Shown here in pieces: positions 7,833 to 16,980 of a stretch of DNA of 64,000 nucleotides (its first letter is position 1; every line of letters starts with the position of its first letter). This stretch comes from GCA-2748575 sp965222725 (GTDB taxonomy: Bacteria; Pseudomonadota; Gammaproteobacteria; Pseudomonadales; Ketobacteraceae), in NCBI GenBank assembly GCA_965222725.1, contig OZ244969.1:5828001-5892000 (forward strand). Reading direction: 5' to 3'. Both the position numbers and the translations under genes were made by a program. Under the pieces are notes generated by a model that saw only the letters and a program-made list of their open reading frames with translations, was not told the origin of the DNA and searched no databases.

Positions 7833-9284
7833 TCAGGTTTCCTGCAATGCTTCTTTCAGTCTGGTTCTAGCCAGCGTGGATGCGATGGAGCCTACGTTAC
7901 CAGCCCCCTGTGTTAATAACACGTCACCATCCTGCAAAATATTTTCAAGTAATTCGGGAATAGAATTCACATCTTCCACAAATACCGGATCGATTTTTCC
8001 ACGGCTGCGAATACTGCGACATAAACTGCGTCCGTCTGCCCCGGGAACCGGTGTTTCTCCCGCTGAATACACTTCCATTAACAGCAGCGCATCAACTTCG
8101 GACAATACCCCAACAAAGTCCTCATACAAATCCCTCGTTCGGGTATAACGATGGGGTTGATACATCATGACCAGACGCCGGTCCGGCCAGCTTTGGCGTG
8201 CTGAACTGATAGTGGCGGCCACCTCTGTAGGGTGGTGTCCGTAATCATCCACCAGGGTAACTTTTCCGTTTGGAATCTCGTAATCGCCATACACCTGAAA
8301 ACGCCGGCCCACACCCTGAAACTGGTTTAACGCTTTCAGCATGGCAGCATCCGGAATACCTTCATCGGTGGCCACGGCAATTGCCGCCAGTGAATTCAGA
8401 ATATTATGACGACCGGGCACATTCAGTTTTACCCGCAGAGAGCTGTCGCGATCCTTGCGGATAACGGTAAATTCCGATTGCATGCCATTCAGTTTGACAT
8501 CAATGGCCCGCACATCGGCACCGCCGGAAAATCCGTAGGTAATGATCGGCCGGGTAATTTCCGGAATAATCTCGCAGACGTTATCGTCGTCCACACACAA
8601 TACCGCCAGCCCGTAAAAAGGCAGGTTGTGCAGGAACTGAATAAAAGTGGCCTTGAGCTTGTTGAAATCACCGCCATAAGTGGCCATATGATCCGCATCG
8701 ATATTGGTAACCACGGAAATCATGGGCTGCAGATGCAGGAAAGAGGCATCGCTTTCGTCGGCTTCTGCCACAAAATAACGGCTGCCACCCAGCTTGGCAT
8801 TGGTGCCGGCGCTGTTAAGCAAGCCACCAATCACAAAGGTGGGATCCAGATCACCTTCAGCAAGGATGGATGCCAGCAGGCTGGTGGTGGTGGTTTTGCC
8901 ATGGGTTCCGGCCACAGCAATACCGTGCCGGTAGCGCATCAGCTCGCCCAGCATTTCGGCCCGGGGCACAATGGGCGTGCGGGTTTTGCGGGCTTCGATA
9001 ATTTCCGGATTGGACTCGTCAATCGCAGAAGAAACCACTACCACATTGGCACTGGCAACATTGTCTTCAGCGTGACCGATAAAGATTTTTGCTCCCAGGG
9101 ATTGCAGCCGTTGGGTATTGGCACTTTTCTTCAGGTCACTGCCGGTAATATTGTAGCCGTGGTTCAGCAACACTTCGGCGATACCACACATACCGGCACC
9201 GCCGATGCCGATAAAGTGAATATTGCGGATGCGGCGCATCTCCGGGATTTCAATCATGCGGTTATAGGTTCTTTCTTCAGGCAT
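7833..9284 (-). CDS. murC: UDP-N-acetylmuramate--L-alanine ligase MurC
   Basis: Cytoplasmic ligase that adds L-Ala to UDP-MurNAc, the first amino-acid step of murein precursor synthesis. The N-terminal Rossmann part IHFIGIGGAGMCGIAEVL and the ATP-binding loop AGTHGKTTTTS are visible. I start at ATG 9282-9284 (MPEERTYNRMIEIPEMRRIRNIHF; 483 residues): a GAGGTGG ribosome site precedes it and it overlaps the murG stop by 8 nt, typical of translational coupling. A start eight codons upstream is possible but lacks support. Confidence 0.96.
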   Translation of the reverse strand: MPEERTYNRMIEIPEMRRIRNIHFIGIGGAGMCGIAEVLLNHGYNITGSDLKKSANTQRLQSLGAKIFIGHAEDNVASANVVVVSSAIDESNPEIIEARKTRTPIVPRAEMLGELMRYRHGIAVAGTHGKTTTTSLLASILAEGDLDPTFVIGGLLNSAGTNAKLGGSRYFVAEADESDASFLHLQPMISVVTNIDADHMATYGGDFNKLKATFIQFLHNLPFYGLAVLCVDDDNVCEIIPEITRPIITYGFSGGADVRAIDVKLNGMQSEFTVIRKDRDSSLRVKLNVPGRHNILNSLAAIAVATDEGIPDAAMLKALNQFQGVGRRFQVYGDYEIPNGKVTLVDDYGHHPTEVAATISSARQSWPDRRLVMMYQPHRYTRTRDLYEDFVGVLSEVDALLLMEVYSAGETPVPGADGRSLCRSIRSRGKIDPVFVEDVNSIPELLENILQDGDVLLTQGAGNVGSIASTLARTRLKEALQET

Positions 9285-10371
9285 AAACCACCTCTTCACA
9301 ACCTTCAACCACCTGTTGAGTAGCTTCCGTCAACGCCAGCTTTCGGGCTTGCTGTGCCATAGCCAACAATTTTTTCCTTTCGGATAAATTCTCTAGAATC
9401 ACTTTTTTCAGGGTTTCCGCTTGTAAATCTTTCTGCTGTATCAGAATGGCCGCACCATGGCTGGACAGGTACTCGCCGTTTTTGGTCTGATGATCATCCA
9501 CTGCATGAGGATAAGGCACCAGCAAAGAGCCCACTCCTGCCGCTGCCAGTTCGGCCACAGTCAGTGCGCCGGAACGACAGATCACCACATCCGCCCATTC
9601 GTAGGCTGCTTTCATATCCTCAATAAAAGGCAACACCTCTGCCTGCACATCCAGTGACTGGTATTTTTCCCGGGCGGCGTCATGATTTTTTCCGCCCGCC
9701 TGATGTCGAATCACAAAATTGCTCGCTTGCTCCATGCCTGCAAAGGCTTGCGGCACCACATTATTCAGGGCCACCGCGCCCTGACTGCCGCCGAGTATCA
9801 ACACGCGAATCGGACCTTCCCGGTCTGCGAACCGCTGTTCAGGAGCAGCAATTCCGGCAATTTCACTGCGCACCGGGTTACCGGTGGTTACCACTTTGTT
9901 GCCAAACTCCGGAAATGTGCCTGGAAAGGCCTCGAATATACGTTTTGCAAACCGGGCCAGTACTTTGTTCGTAAAACCGGCCACTGCATTCTGTTCATGA
10001 ATGCACAAGGGCGTGCGGGATAGCCAGGCCCCCATACCGCCGGGACCGGTAACAAAACCACCCAGCCCCAGAACCAGATCCGGTTTGAATTCACGAATCA
10101 ACCGCAACACCTGCAAAACCGCCGCGGCAATTTTTACCGGCGCCATCAGCAAACGCTTTATTCCCTGACCACGCACACCGGCCACATCCAGATACACAAT
10201 ATCGATCTGGTTTGCCGGTACCACGCGCGACTCAATCCCGGCGCGCGTGCCCAGCCATTTGATCTCTGCACCTTTTTCCTGAAAGGCTTTGGCCACCGCC
10301 AGGGCCGGGAATACATGCCCACCTGTGCCACCAGCCATAACCAATACTTTTTTCAGCGCTTGCTGTGTCAT
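9277..10371 (-). CDS. murG: Lipid II synthase MurG (UDP-GlcNAc transferase)
   Basis: Peripheral membrane GT28 glycosyltransferase that adds GlcNAc to lipid I to make lipid II. The 364 residues start with the nucleotide-fold loop VMAGGTGGHVFPALAVA, continue with GLGGFVTGPGGMGAWL, and contain the UDP-binding motif ICRSGALTVAELAAAGVGSLLVPYPHAVDDHQTKN. It overlaps ftsW upstream by 4 nt (ATGA) and murC downstream by 8 nt, so the three are probably coupled in translation. Confidence 0.97.
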   Translation of the reverse strand: MTQQALKKVLVMAGGTGGHVFPALAVAKAFQEKGAEIKWLGTRAGIESRVVPANQIDIVYLDVAGVRGQGIKRLLMAPVKIAAAVLQVLRLIREFKPDLVLGLGGFVTGPGGMGAWLSRTPLCIHEQNAVAGFTNKVLARFAKRIFEAFPGTFPEFGNKVVTTGNPVRSEIAGIAAPEQRFADREGPIRVLILGGSQGAVALNNVVPQAFAGMEQASNFVIRHQAGGKNHDAAREKYQSLDVQAEVLPFIEDMKAAYEWADVVICRSGALTVAELAAAGVGSLLVPYPHAVDDHQTKNGEYLSSHGAAILIQQKDLQAETLKKVILENLSERKKLLAMAQQARKLALTEATQQVVEGCEEVVYA

Positions 10372-11630
10372 TGTGACTGCCTCCCGCCGCTGACCCAGCG
10401 GGAAAGAAAGGCTTCTTTCACACTCTGGGCTTCGGTTTTTTTCCGGGATTGCTTGTCCGCTTTTGCTGTATCTGCGATTTCAGGCACTTCAAGCTGCCCT
10501 GCAGCCATCAACTGATTTTCTTTACTGATCCGTAACAGCATGGCAACGATCACGGTGTTCACGATCAGGCTGCTACCGCCATAACTGACCAGCGGCAGGG
10601 TCAGCCCTTTGGTGGGTAACAGGCCACTGCACACACCAATATTGATAAAGGCCTGCAACCCCACCATGACACCAAAGCCATAGGCCAGGTAGGCATTGAA
10701 GAGTGCACCGAGTTTTTCTGCGGTTCGGCCGATCAGCATGGACAGCACAAAAAGTCCGACAAACAAGGCAATCACACCCAGCGCCCCCACTAAACCGGTT
10801 TCTTCCGCCAGAATCGCAAACACAAAATCCGTATGAGCCTCGGGCAGATAAAACAGTTTCTGAATACCATTACCCAGACCCAGGCCGGTGACATCGCCAC
10901 GGCCAAACGCAATCAGACTCTGCACCAGCTGATAACCGGAAGAAAACTGATCGGCCCAGGGATCGATATAACCGGTAATTCGACGCCAGCGATAATCGGA
11001 CGACATCACCAGGCTGGCGCCCGCCAGCAGGCTGCCCACCACCACCAGCGAAAACTGAGAGAACTTGACGCCCCCCAGAAACAGCATGGCGAACACTGCC
11101 GACATGATCACGACCACCGCACCAAAATCCGGTTCCATTAACAATAACAACACCATGAGCGACAAAATCAGCACCGGTTTCATAAAACCCCAGAAAGAAC
11201 CCTGAACTTCACTGCGGCGGCGCACCAGATAGCCTGAGAGGTAAACCAGCACAAAGATTTTTGCCAACTCCGATACCTGCACCGTAATCAGTCCCAGCGA
11301 AATCCAGCGGGTACTGCCATTCACGTTTTTTCCTATGCCGGGTATCAGCACCACAATCAGCAACCCATAAGCAATCAGGAGCAACATGGCCCCGCTTTGC
11401 TGCCAGACTTTCATGGATACCTGATAGGCCATGGTGGCAATGATCAGCCCCAGTATCAGGTAAATGCCATGGCGCTGGGCAAAGTAGAAGGGGTTACCGT
11501 AATTGCGGTCCGCCAGATCAATGGACGCTGAAGCCACCATCAGCAAACCAATAGCCGCCAGCGTGCCCGCTATCAGCAATAACAGCGTGCCAGGCATATT
11601 GGTTGGTAATGTTTCCGGGGCTTTGGCCAT
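10368..11630 (-). CDS. ftsW: Septal peptidoglycan glycosyltransferase FtsW
   Basis: SEDS-family polytopic membrane protein that polymerises lipid II at the septum together with FtsI. The 420 residues hold about ten membrane segments; family signatures include ASASIDLADRNYGNPFYFAQRH, the large-loop MEPDFGAVVVI, and the C-terminal LLPTKGLTLPLVSYGGSSL. A charged cytoplasmic tail of about 50 residues follows the last segment. Its ATG shares one base with the murD stop (TGATG) and its end overlaps murG by 4 nt. Confidence 0.97.
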   Translation of the reverse strand: MAKAPETLPTNMPGTLLLLIAGTLAAIGLLMVASASIDLADRNYGNPFYFAQRHGIYLILGLIIATMAYQVSMKVWQQSGAMLLLIAYGLLIVVLIPGIGKNVNGSTRWISLGLITVQVSELAKIFVLVYLSGYLVRRRSEVQGSFWGFMKPVLILSLMVLLLLMEPDFGAVVVIMSAVFAMLFLGGVKFSQFSLVVVGSLLAGASLVMSSDYRWRRITGYIDPWADQFSSGYQLVQSLIAFGRGDVTGLGLGNGIQKLFYLPEAHTDFVFAILAEETGLVGALGVIALFVGLFVLSMLIGRTAEKLGALFNAYLAYGFGVMVGLQAFINIGVCSGLLPTKGLTLPLVSYGGSSLIVNTVIVAMLLRISKENQLMAAGQLEVPEIADTAKADKQSRKKTEAQSVKEAFLSRWVSGGRQSQ

Positions 11631-12988
11631 CAGGCGCGCACCTCCAGTCCATGTACCAGCTGCATAAACTGGTTACCTCTGTCTTCAAATCCTTTAAACA
11701 TGTCGAAGCTGGCACAGGCCGGCGACAACACAACGGCATCATTTTTCTCTGCCTCATGGGCCGCCAGAGAAACCGCTTCTTTCAGATCGCGCACTCTGGC
11801 AATTTCCACACTCGGGTCCATGGCAGCAGCAATCTGATCCGCATCGCGGCCAAGCAAGATCATTTTCTTCACATATTGCTTTACGGTGGGTTGCATCAGC
11901 GAAAAGTCTGCATCTTTACCTTCACCACCGGCAATCAGAACAATTTTCCCTTTGATATCGCTGCCAATACCATCAATAGCCGCAACGGTGGCGCCCACAT
12001 TGGTTCCTTTGGAATCATTAAACCAGTCAACCCCTTTAATATTCGCCACCCACTGGCAACGGTGGAGTAAACCTTCAAACTCTTCCAGGGTGCAGATCAT
12101 GGATTCCATAGGCACCGCCATACCGTGACCGATAGCAATGGCGGCCAGTGCATTCAGCTGGTTATGGCGACCGCGAATCTTCAGTTTGCTGGCTTTGATC
12201 AGCGGTGAATGATCCAGTGACAACCAGATTTCCCCGTTTTTCTCGATCAGACCGAACTCCTGGTTTTCCGGCTTGCCGGCACCGAAATAGAGTTTACTGC
12301 CAACCTTTGCAAGCGGTTCCGACCAGGGCTCATCCTTGTTGATCACCGCCACCTGGCAGCCTTCATAGATACGCTGCTTGGCTTTGGCGTATTCCGCCAT
12401 GTCGGTATAGCGATCCATATGATCTTCCGACAGATTCAATAAAGTGGCCACGCGGGCGTTCAGGTTGTTGGTGGTTTCCAGCTGGAAACTGGACAGCTCC
12501 AGTACATATACATCCGCATCCACCCCCTGGTTCAGTAACTCCATTACCGGGATACCAATATTCCCGGCCACCACTGTATTGATGCCGGCATCCTGTAACA
12601 GTTTGCCCACCAGGGTTGTAACAGTGCTTTTGGCATTGGAACCCGTAATGGCGACAATGTCCTTTTTCACATAGCGGCGGAACAGCGTGATATCACCAAT
12701 CACAGGCACGCCTGCTGCCATCGCCGCCTGAATAGCCGGTTGCTGCAGTGAAAGCCCGGGACTGATGACGATCTCTCTGGCCTTTTCAAGCAGTTCGTTG
12801 TTCAATGCCCCGCCGCGAAAATCCAGATCAGGGAACTCCTGTTGCAAGGTTTCCAGCCCGGGCGGCTGTGTGCGTGTATCCACAGCAATGACGGCAACGC
12901 CTTTGTTTTTCAGAAAACGCACGCAGGATGTACCGGTTTGTCCCAAACCGATCACCAGGGTGTAGTTTTCGTTACCTGTCGTTGCCAT
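11630..12988 (-). CDS. murD: UDP-MurNAc-L-Ala--D-glutamate ligase MurD
   Basis: Cytoplasmic ligase adding D-Glu to UDP-MurNAc-L-Ala. The 452-residue protein has the N-terminal uracil-binding fold (YTLVIGLGQTGTSCVRFL), the P-loop ITGSNAKSTVTTLVG, and the Mur ligase C-terminal domain with VLIAGGEGKDADFSLM and LSPACASFDMFKGFEDRGNQF. It lies 14 bp after mraY and joins ftsW through a TGATG overlap. Size and motifs are standard. Confidence 0.97.
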   Translation of the reverse strand: MATTGNENYTLVIGLGQTGTSCVRFLKNKGVAVIAVDTRTQPPGLETLQQEFPDLDFRGGALNNELLEKAREIVISPGLSLQQPAIQAAMAAGVPVIGDITLFRRYVKKDIVAITGSNAKSTVTTLVGKLLQDAGINTVVAGNIGIPVMELLNQGVDADVYVLELSSFQLETTNNLNARVATLLNLSEDHMDRYTDMAEYAKAKQRIYEGCQVAVINKDEPWSEPLAKVGSKLYFGAGKPENQEFGLIEKNGEIWLSLDHSPLIKASKLKIRGRHNQLNALAAIAIGHGMAVPMESMICTLEEFEGLLHRCQWVANIKGVDWFNDSKGTNVGATVAAIDGIGSDIKGKIVLIAGGEGKDADFSLMQPTVKQYVKKMILLGRDADQIAAAMDPSVEIARVRDLKEAVSLAAHEAEKNDAVVLSPACASFDMFKGFEDRGNQFMQLVHGLEVRA

Positions 12989-13002
12989 CTAGTGCCTTTT
13001 CC

Positions 13003-14085
13003 TTAACGCAGTTTCAATGTAGCCAGCCCCACCAGCACCAGAATCACCGTAATGATCCAGAACCGGACAATCACCTTGGGCTCGGCCCAGCCTTTTAATT
13101 CAAAATGATGGTGAATGGGTGCCATGCGGAAAATTCGTCTGCCCGTGAGCTTGTAGGAGCCCACCTGCAGAATGACCGACACGGTTTCCATAACAAACAC
13201 ACCACCCATAATAAAAAGTACAATTTCCTGGCGCACAATCACTGCAATAATGCCCAGCGTAGCGCCCAGCGCCAGCGCGCCCACATCGCCCATAAACACC
13301 TGGGCCGGATAGGTGTTGAACCAGAGAAACCCCAGCCCGGCACCCACCAATGCGCCACAAATCACAATCAGTTCACCGGTACCGGCGATGTAAGGAAACT
13401 GCAGGTACTCTGCAAATTTCACATTACCCGTTACGTAGGCGAACACGCCTAAAGCACCGCCCACCAGCACCGTCGGCAAAATGGCCAGGCCATCCAGGCC
13501 ATCGGTAAGGTTAACCGCGTTGGATGTGCCAACAATCACAAAGTAGGTTAAAGGAATGTAAAGTATTCCCAGTTCCCACTGCACATTTTTGAAAAACGGC
13601 AACAGCAGCGAGGTTTCCGCCGAAGTGCTGGCACTCATATACAAAAACACCGCTGCACCCGCCCCGGCAATGGACTGCCAGAAGTATTTCCATTTTGCCG
13701 GCAAACCCCGCGAATTTTTCTGCACCACCTTGCGATAGTCATCCACCCAACCCACAGCGCCAAAAACCATGGTGACAATCAAGACCACCCACACATATTC
13801 ATTACTCAGATCAGCCCAAAGCAATGTGCTGATGGAAATCGCCACCAGAATCAGTGCACCACCCATGGTGGGTGTGCCCGCCTTGCTCAGATGGGTTTGA
13901 GGACCATCATCCCTTACCGCCTGTCCAATCTGATGAAAACTGAGCCGCTCAATCATGTAGGGCCCCACCACCAGCGCTATGGCCAGCGCTGTTAACACAC
14001 CCAGAATCCCCCTGAAAGTGAGATACTGGAAAACATGAAAAACTGATGCGTATTGTGCCAGGTAGTCGGCTAGCCATAGCAGCAT
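13003..14085 (-). CDS. mraY: Phospho-MurNAc-pentapeptide transferase MraY
   Basis: Integral membrane enzyme that transfers phospho-MurNAc-pentapeptide to undecaprenyl phosphate, forming lipid I. From ATG 14083-14085 it has 360 residues, the same as the E. coli enzyme; a TTG one codon upstream is rejected. About ten membrane segments and the family motifs are visible: GTPTMGG, GWVDDYRKVV with the Asp pair, NAVNLTDGLDGLA, and MAPIHHHFELKGW. The start overlaps the murF stop by one base (TGATG). Confidence 0.98.
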   Translation of the reverse strand: MLLWLADYLAQYASVFHVFQYLTFRGILGVLTALAIALVVGPYMIERLSFHQIGQAVRDDGPQTHLSKAGTPTMGGALILVAISISTLLWADLSNEYVWVVLIVTMVFGAVGWVDDYRKVVQKNSRGLPAKWKYFWQSIAGAGAAVFLYMSASTSAETSLLLPFFKNVQWELGILYIPLTYFVIVGTSNAVNLTDGLDGLAILPTVLVGGALGVFAYVTGNVKFAEYLQFPYIAGTGELIVICGALVGAGLGFLWFNTYPAQVFMGDVGALALGATLGIIAVIVRQEIVLFIMGGVFVMETVSVILQVGSYKLTGRRIFRMAPIHHHFELKGWAEPKVIVRFWIITVILVLVGLATLKLR

Positions 14086-15458
14086 CAATGGTTCCTCTTC
14101 TCTGTGGATTCAGCCCCGCACAGCAAGTGTACTACCTGCTCCATGCCGGCACTTCGGGAGCCTTTCACCAGAATGGTTTCCGGTTGTTCCTGGTTTAAAT
14201 ACGCGGAGATTTCATCAAACTCATCAAATCGGGTACTTTTCTGTTCATCACCCTGAAACTTGCTGAAGCCCACCAGATAATCCGCAGCATGTTTACCTTT
14301 GGCCACCAGGTAATGAATACCTTTCAGCGCAATGTACTCGCCCACTTCCCGGTGCATGGAAGGCGCATGGGTGCCCAGCTCTGCCATATCACCCAGCACC
14401 ATGCAGGTGGTCACGTCCAGCTCCGCCAGTAAATCCGCTGCCGCCTTGATGGAAACCGGATTGGCGTTATAGGTGTCATCAATCACCACCTGCTGATTCA
14501 GCTGTACCGGATAGAGTCGCCCGGCAATGGGTTCAGCAGATTCCAGCCCCTGTTTGATGGTTTCCAGATCCATACCCATGGCATGCGTTATCGCCGCCGC
14601 GGTAATGGCATTCATCACATTGTGCTGGCCCAGCAGTTTCATCTGAATCGCAATACTCTGATCACCGGCATGCAGCGTAAATCCATACTGCCCCGCCTGG
14701 TTCACCGCCAGGTCCGAGGCATAAAAACTGGCTGCCGGGTTTTCCAGGGAAAAGCCCAGCTTGTTAAAGTCTTCGGTGATGCTATGCCAGTAATCACTGA
14801 ACTTGTCGTCCAGGTTGATAACCGCCACACCATCTTTCGTCAGCCCCTGGTAAATTTCACCTTTGGCCCGGGCCACGTTTTCCGGTGAACCGAAACCTTC
14901 AATATGGGCACTGCCGGCATTAGTAATAACCGCCACATCAGGACGCACCAGTGACACCGTATAACCGATTTCTCCGATGTGATTTGCGCCAAGTTCAATC
15001 ACCGCAAACTGGTGTTTCTCGTTCAGGCGAAGCAAGGTGAGTGGCACACCGATTTCGTTGTTGTAGTTGCCACGGGTTGCCAGGGTTTCACCCTTGATAG
15101 ACAAAATGGCAGCCGCCATTTCCTTAACCGAGGTTTTACCGCAACTGCCGGTAACCGCCACGGTTTTAATGGCATACTGGTTTTTCCAGGCGGCACCCAG
15201 TGCACCCAGGCCCTGTAATGTATTTTCAACGCGAATCACCGGCAGCGAGGTCACCACGTCTTCACTCACCATCAGCGCCGCGGCGCCGGATTCCGCTGCC
15301 TGTTTTACATAATCATGGCCATTAAAGTTAGGGCCTTTTAGCGCCACAAACAGATCGCCCGGTTTGATAGTACGGGTATCGGTACTCACAGAGGAAAACG
15401 TCAGGTTTTCCCCGGTCAGTGAACCGTTAATTGCCTGTGCCGCGTCTGCTAAATACAT
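14085..15458 (-). CDS. murF: UDP-MurNAc-tripeptide--D-Ala-D-Ala ligase MurF
   Basis: Adds the D-Ala-D-Ala made by DdlB to the tripeptide nucleotide, completing UDP-MurNAc-pentapeptide. The 457 residues contain the N-terminal substrate-binding domain (STDTRTIKPGDLFVALKG), the P-loop AVTGSCGKTSVKEM, and the C-terminal VIDDTYNANPVSIKAA motif. The ATG at 15456-15458 overlaps murE by 10 nt and has GGAG in front of it. Standard length. Confidence 0.97.
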   Translation of the reverse strand: MYLADAAQAINGSLTGENLTFSSVSTDTRTIKPGDLFVALKGPNFNGHDYVKQAAESGAAALMVSEDVVTSLPVIRVENTLQGLGALGAAWKNQYAIKTVAVTGSCGKTSVKEMAAAILSIKGETLATRGNYNNEIGVPLTLLRLNEKHQFAVIELGANHIGEIGYTVSLVRPDVAVITNAGSAHIEGFGSPENVARAKGEIYQGLTKDGVAVINLDDKFSDYWHSITEDFNKLGFSLENPAASFYASDLAVNQAGQYGFTLHAGDQSIAIQMKLLGQHNVMNAITAAAITHAMGMDLETIKQGLESAEPIAGRLYPVQLNQQVVIDDTYNANPVSIKAAADLLAELDVTTCMVLGDMAELGTHAPSMHREVGEYIALKGIHYLVAKGKHAADYLVGFSKFQGDEQKSTRFDEFDEISAYLNQEQPETILVKGSRSAGMEQVVHLLCGAESTEKRNH

Positions 15459-16972
15459 GATGGCTCCGAATTATCCCGACGCTTTTTCAACGCTTTTCTG
15501 GCTACCTTCACGTCGCTGAATTCCTTTCTTTCACCATTAATTTCCTGATAATCCTCATGACCTTTACCGGCAATCAGCACCCAGTCCCTGGGGTCTGCAT
15601 CCGCAATAGTGTCAGTAATGGCGGCTTTGCGATCTTTCTTCACAAAATAATCAGTGGTTTCCACAAAGCCTGTTTCTATATCCCGGAAAATCTTTTCCAC
15701 ATTTTCGGTGCGAGGGTTGTCGCTGGTCAGCACCACGTGATCGGCATATTTTGCGGCGACTTCGCCCATCAATGGGCGCTTACCCTTGTCACGATCACCG
15801 CCGCAACCGAACACACACCAGAGTGCGCCCTGGCAATGGGTGCGGGCCGCTTTCAGTGCCTGCTTGAGGGCATCCGGTGTGTGGGCATAATCCACCAGCA
15901 CCGCGGGCAGGCTGTCAGCGCCTTTTTTAAGCGCCACCATTTCCATCCGGCCCGGTATGGGCTGCAGCTCTGCGACGGTGCGAGCAATCTCTTTCAGGGA
16001 ATTGCCCCGCAGGATCAGCACTCCGATCACTGCCAACAGGTTGGCAACGTTAAAGCCACCCAGCAGACCAGCCTTGACAGGCACTTTTTTACCGGCAGCA
16101 TGAACAGTAAAGGCCAGTCCGTCATGGCTGTACTCGATGTCAGTGGCATACAGGTCAGCGCTTTCATCCTGCACCGAAAAGCCCAGTTTGCGCACACCGG
16201 CCTGCGCCTTGTCAGCCATCTGACAAACCTGCGGATCATCCTGGTTCCATACCAGTTCCTGCAGTCCCGGCCAGGTTACAAGACGCTCTTTGGCCTGCTG
16301 ATAGGATTCCATGGTGCCGTGGTAATCCAGATGATCGCGGGTGATATTGGTAACCACCGCCGTGCGAATGCGAGTGCCATTCAAACGCTGTTGTTCCAGC
16401 CCATGGGAAGAGGCTTCCAGCGCCACTGAACGAATGCCCTGCGCAACAAAATGTTCAAACAGCTGCTGAATCTGCAGCGGTCCCGGCGTGGTATTACTGG
16501 TGGACTGCAACTGGTTCACCGGGCCGTTACCCAGGGTACCCATCACAGCCGCATGCCCCTTGATTAATTCCAGCGCCTGGGCAATCAATTGGGTAACACT
16601 GGTTTTACCGTTGGTGCCCGTTACCGCGACCACATCCAGGTGTTGCGACGGATTGCCATAAAAAGCAGCGGCAACACTGCCGATATGAGACTGGAGCGCG
16701 CTGGTTTCGATCACCTCCACACCGGCAGATTCCAGCCACTGGCGAGACTCGGGTGAATCAGCGGCTTCTGCAAGAATGGCCACAGCACCACGCTCGGCTG
16801 CGTCGGCAGCAAACTGACGGGAATCCACCACGGCACCGGGGTAGGCAATAAAAAGCTCCCCCGGCCGGATGTTGCGATTGTCAGTCTGCAGTTGCGTTAC
16901 CATGATGTCTTTCTGTTTATCCGTCAGTTTCAGTGTCAGAAATTCTTGTAGCCTTTTTCCCGAAGTCGCCAT
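15449..16972 (-). CDS. murE: UDP-MurNAc-L-Ala-D-Glu--diaminopimelate ligase MurE
   Basis: Adds the third residue of the stem peptide. The P-loop VTGTNGKTSVTQ is at about 117-128 and the substrate-selecting DNPR motif at 418-421, which marks the meso-diaminopimelate-adding type as expected for a Gram-negative murein. The protein is 507 residues from ATG 16970-16972, with GAGG six bases upstream, slightly longer than many homologues because of the N-terminal 24 residues. It starts 8 bp after the ftsI stop. Confidence 0.97.
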   Translation of the reverse strand: MATSGKRLQEFLTLKLTDKQKDIMVTQLQTDNRNIRPGELFIAYPGAVVDSRQFAADAAERGAVAILAEAADSPESRQWLESAGVEVIETSALQSHIGSVAAAFYGNPSQHLDVVAVTGTNGKTSVTQLIAQALELIKGHAAVMGTLGNGPVNQLQSTSNTTPGPLQIQQLFEHFVAQGIRSVALEASSHGLEQQRLNGTRIRTAVVTNITRDHLDYHGTMESYQQAKERLVTWPGLQELVWNQDDPQVCQMADKAQAGVRKLGFSVQDESADLYATDIEYSHDGLAFTVHAAGKKVPVKAGLLGGFNVANLLAVIGVLILRGNSLKEIARTVAELQPIPGRMEMVALKKGADSLPAVLVDYAHTPDALKQALKAARTHCQGALWCVFGCGGDRDKGKRPLMGEVAAKYADHVVLTSDNPRTENVEKIFRDIETGFVETTDYFVKKDRKAAITDTIADADPRDWVLIAGKGHEDYQEINGERKEFSDVKVARKALKKRRDNSEPSCI

Positions 16973-16980
16973 GGGTGACC

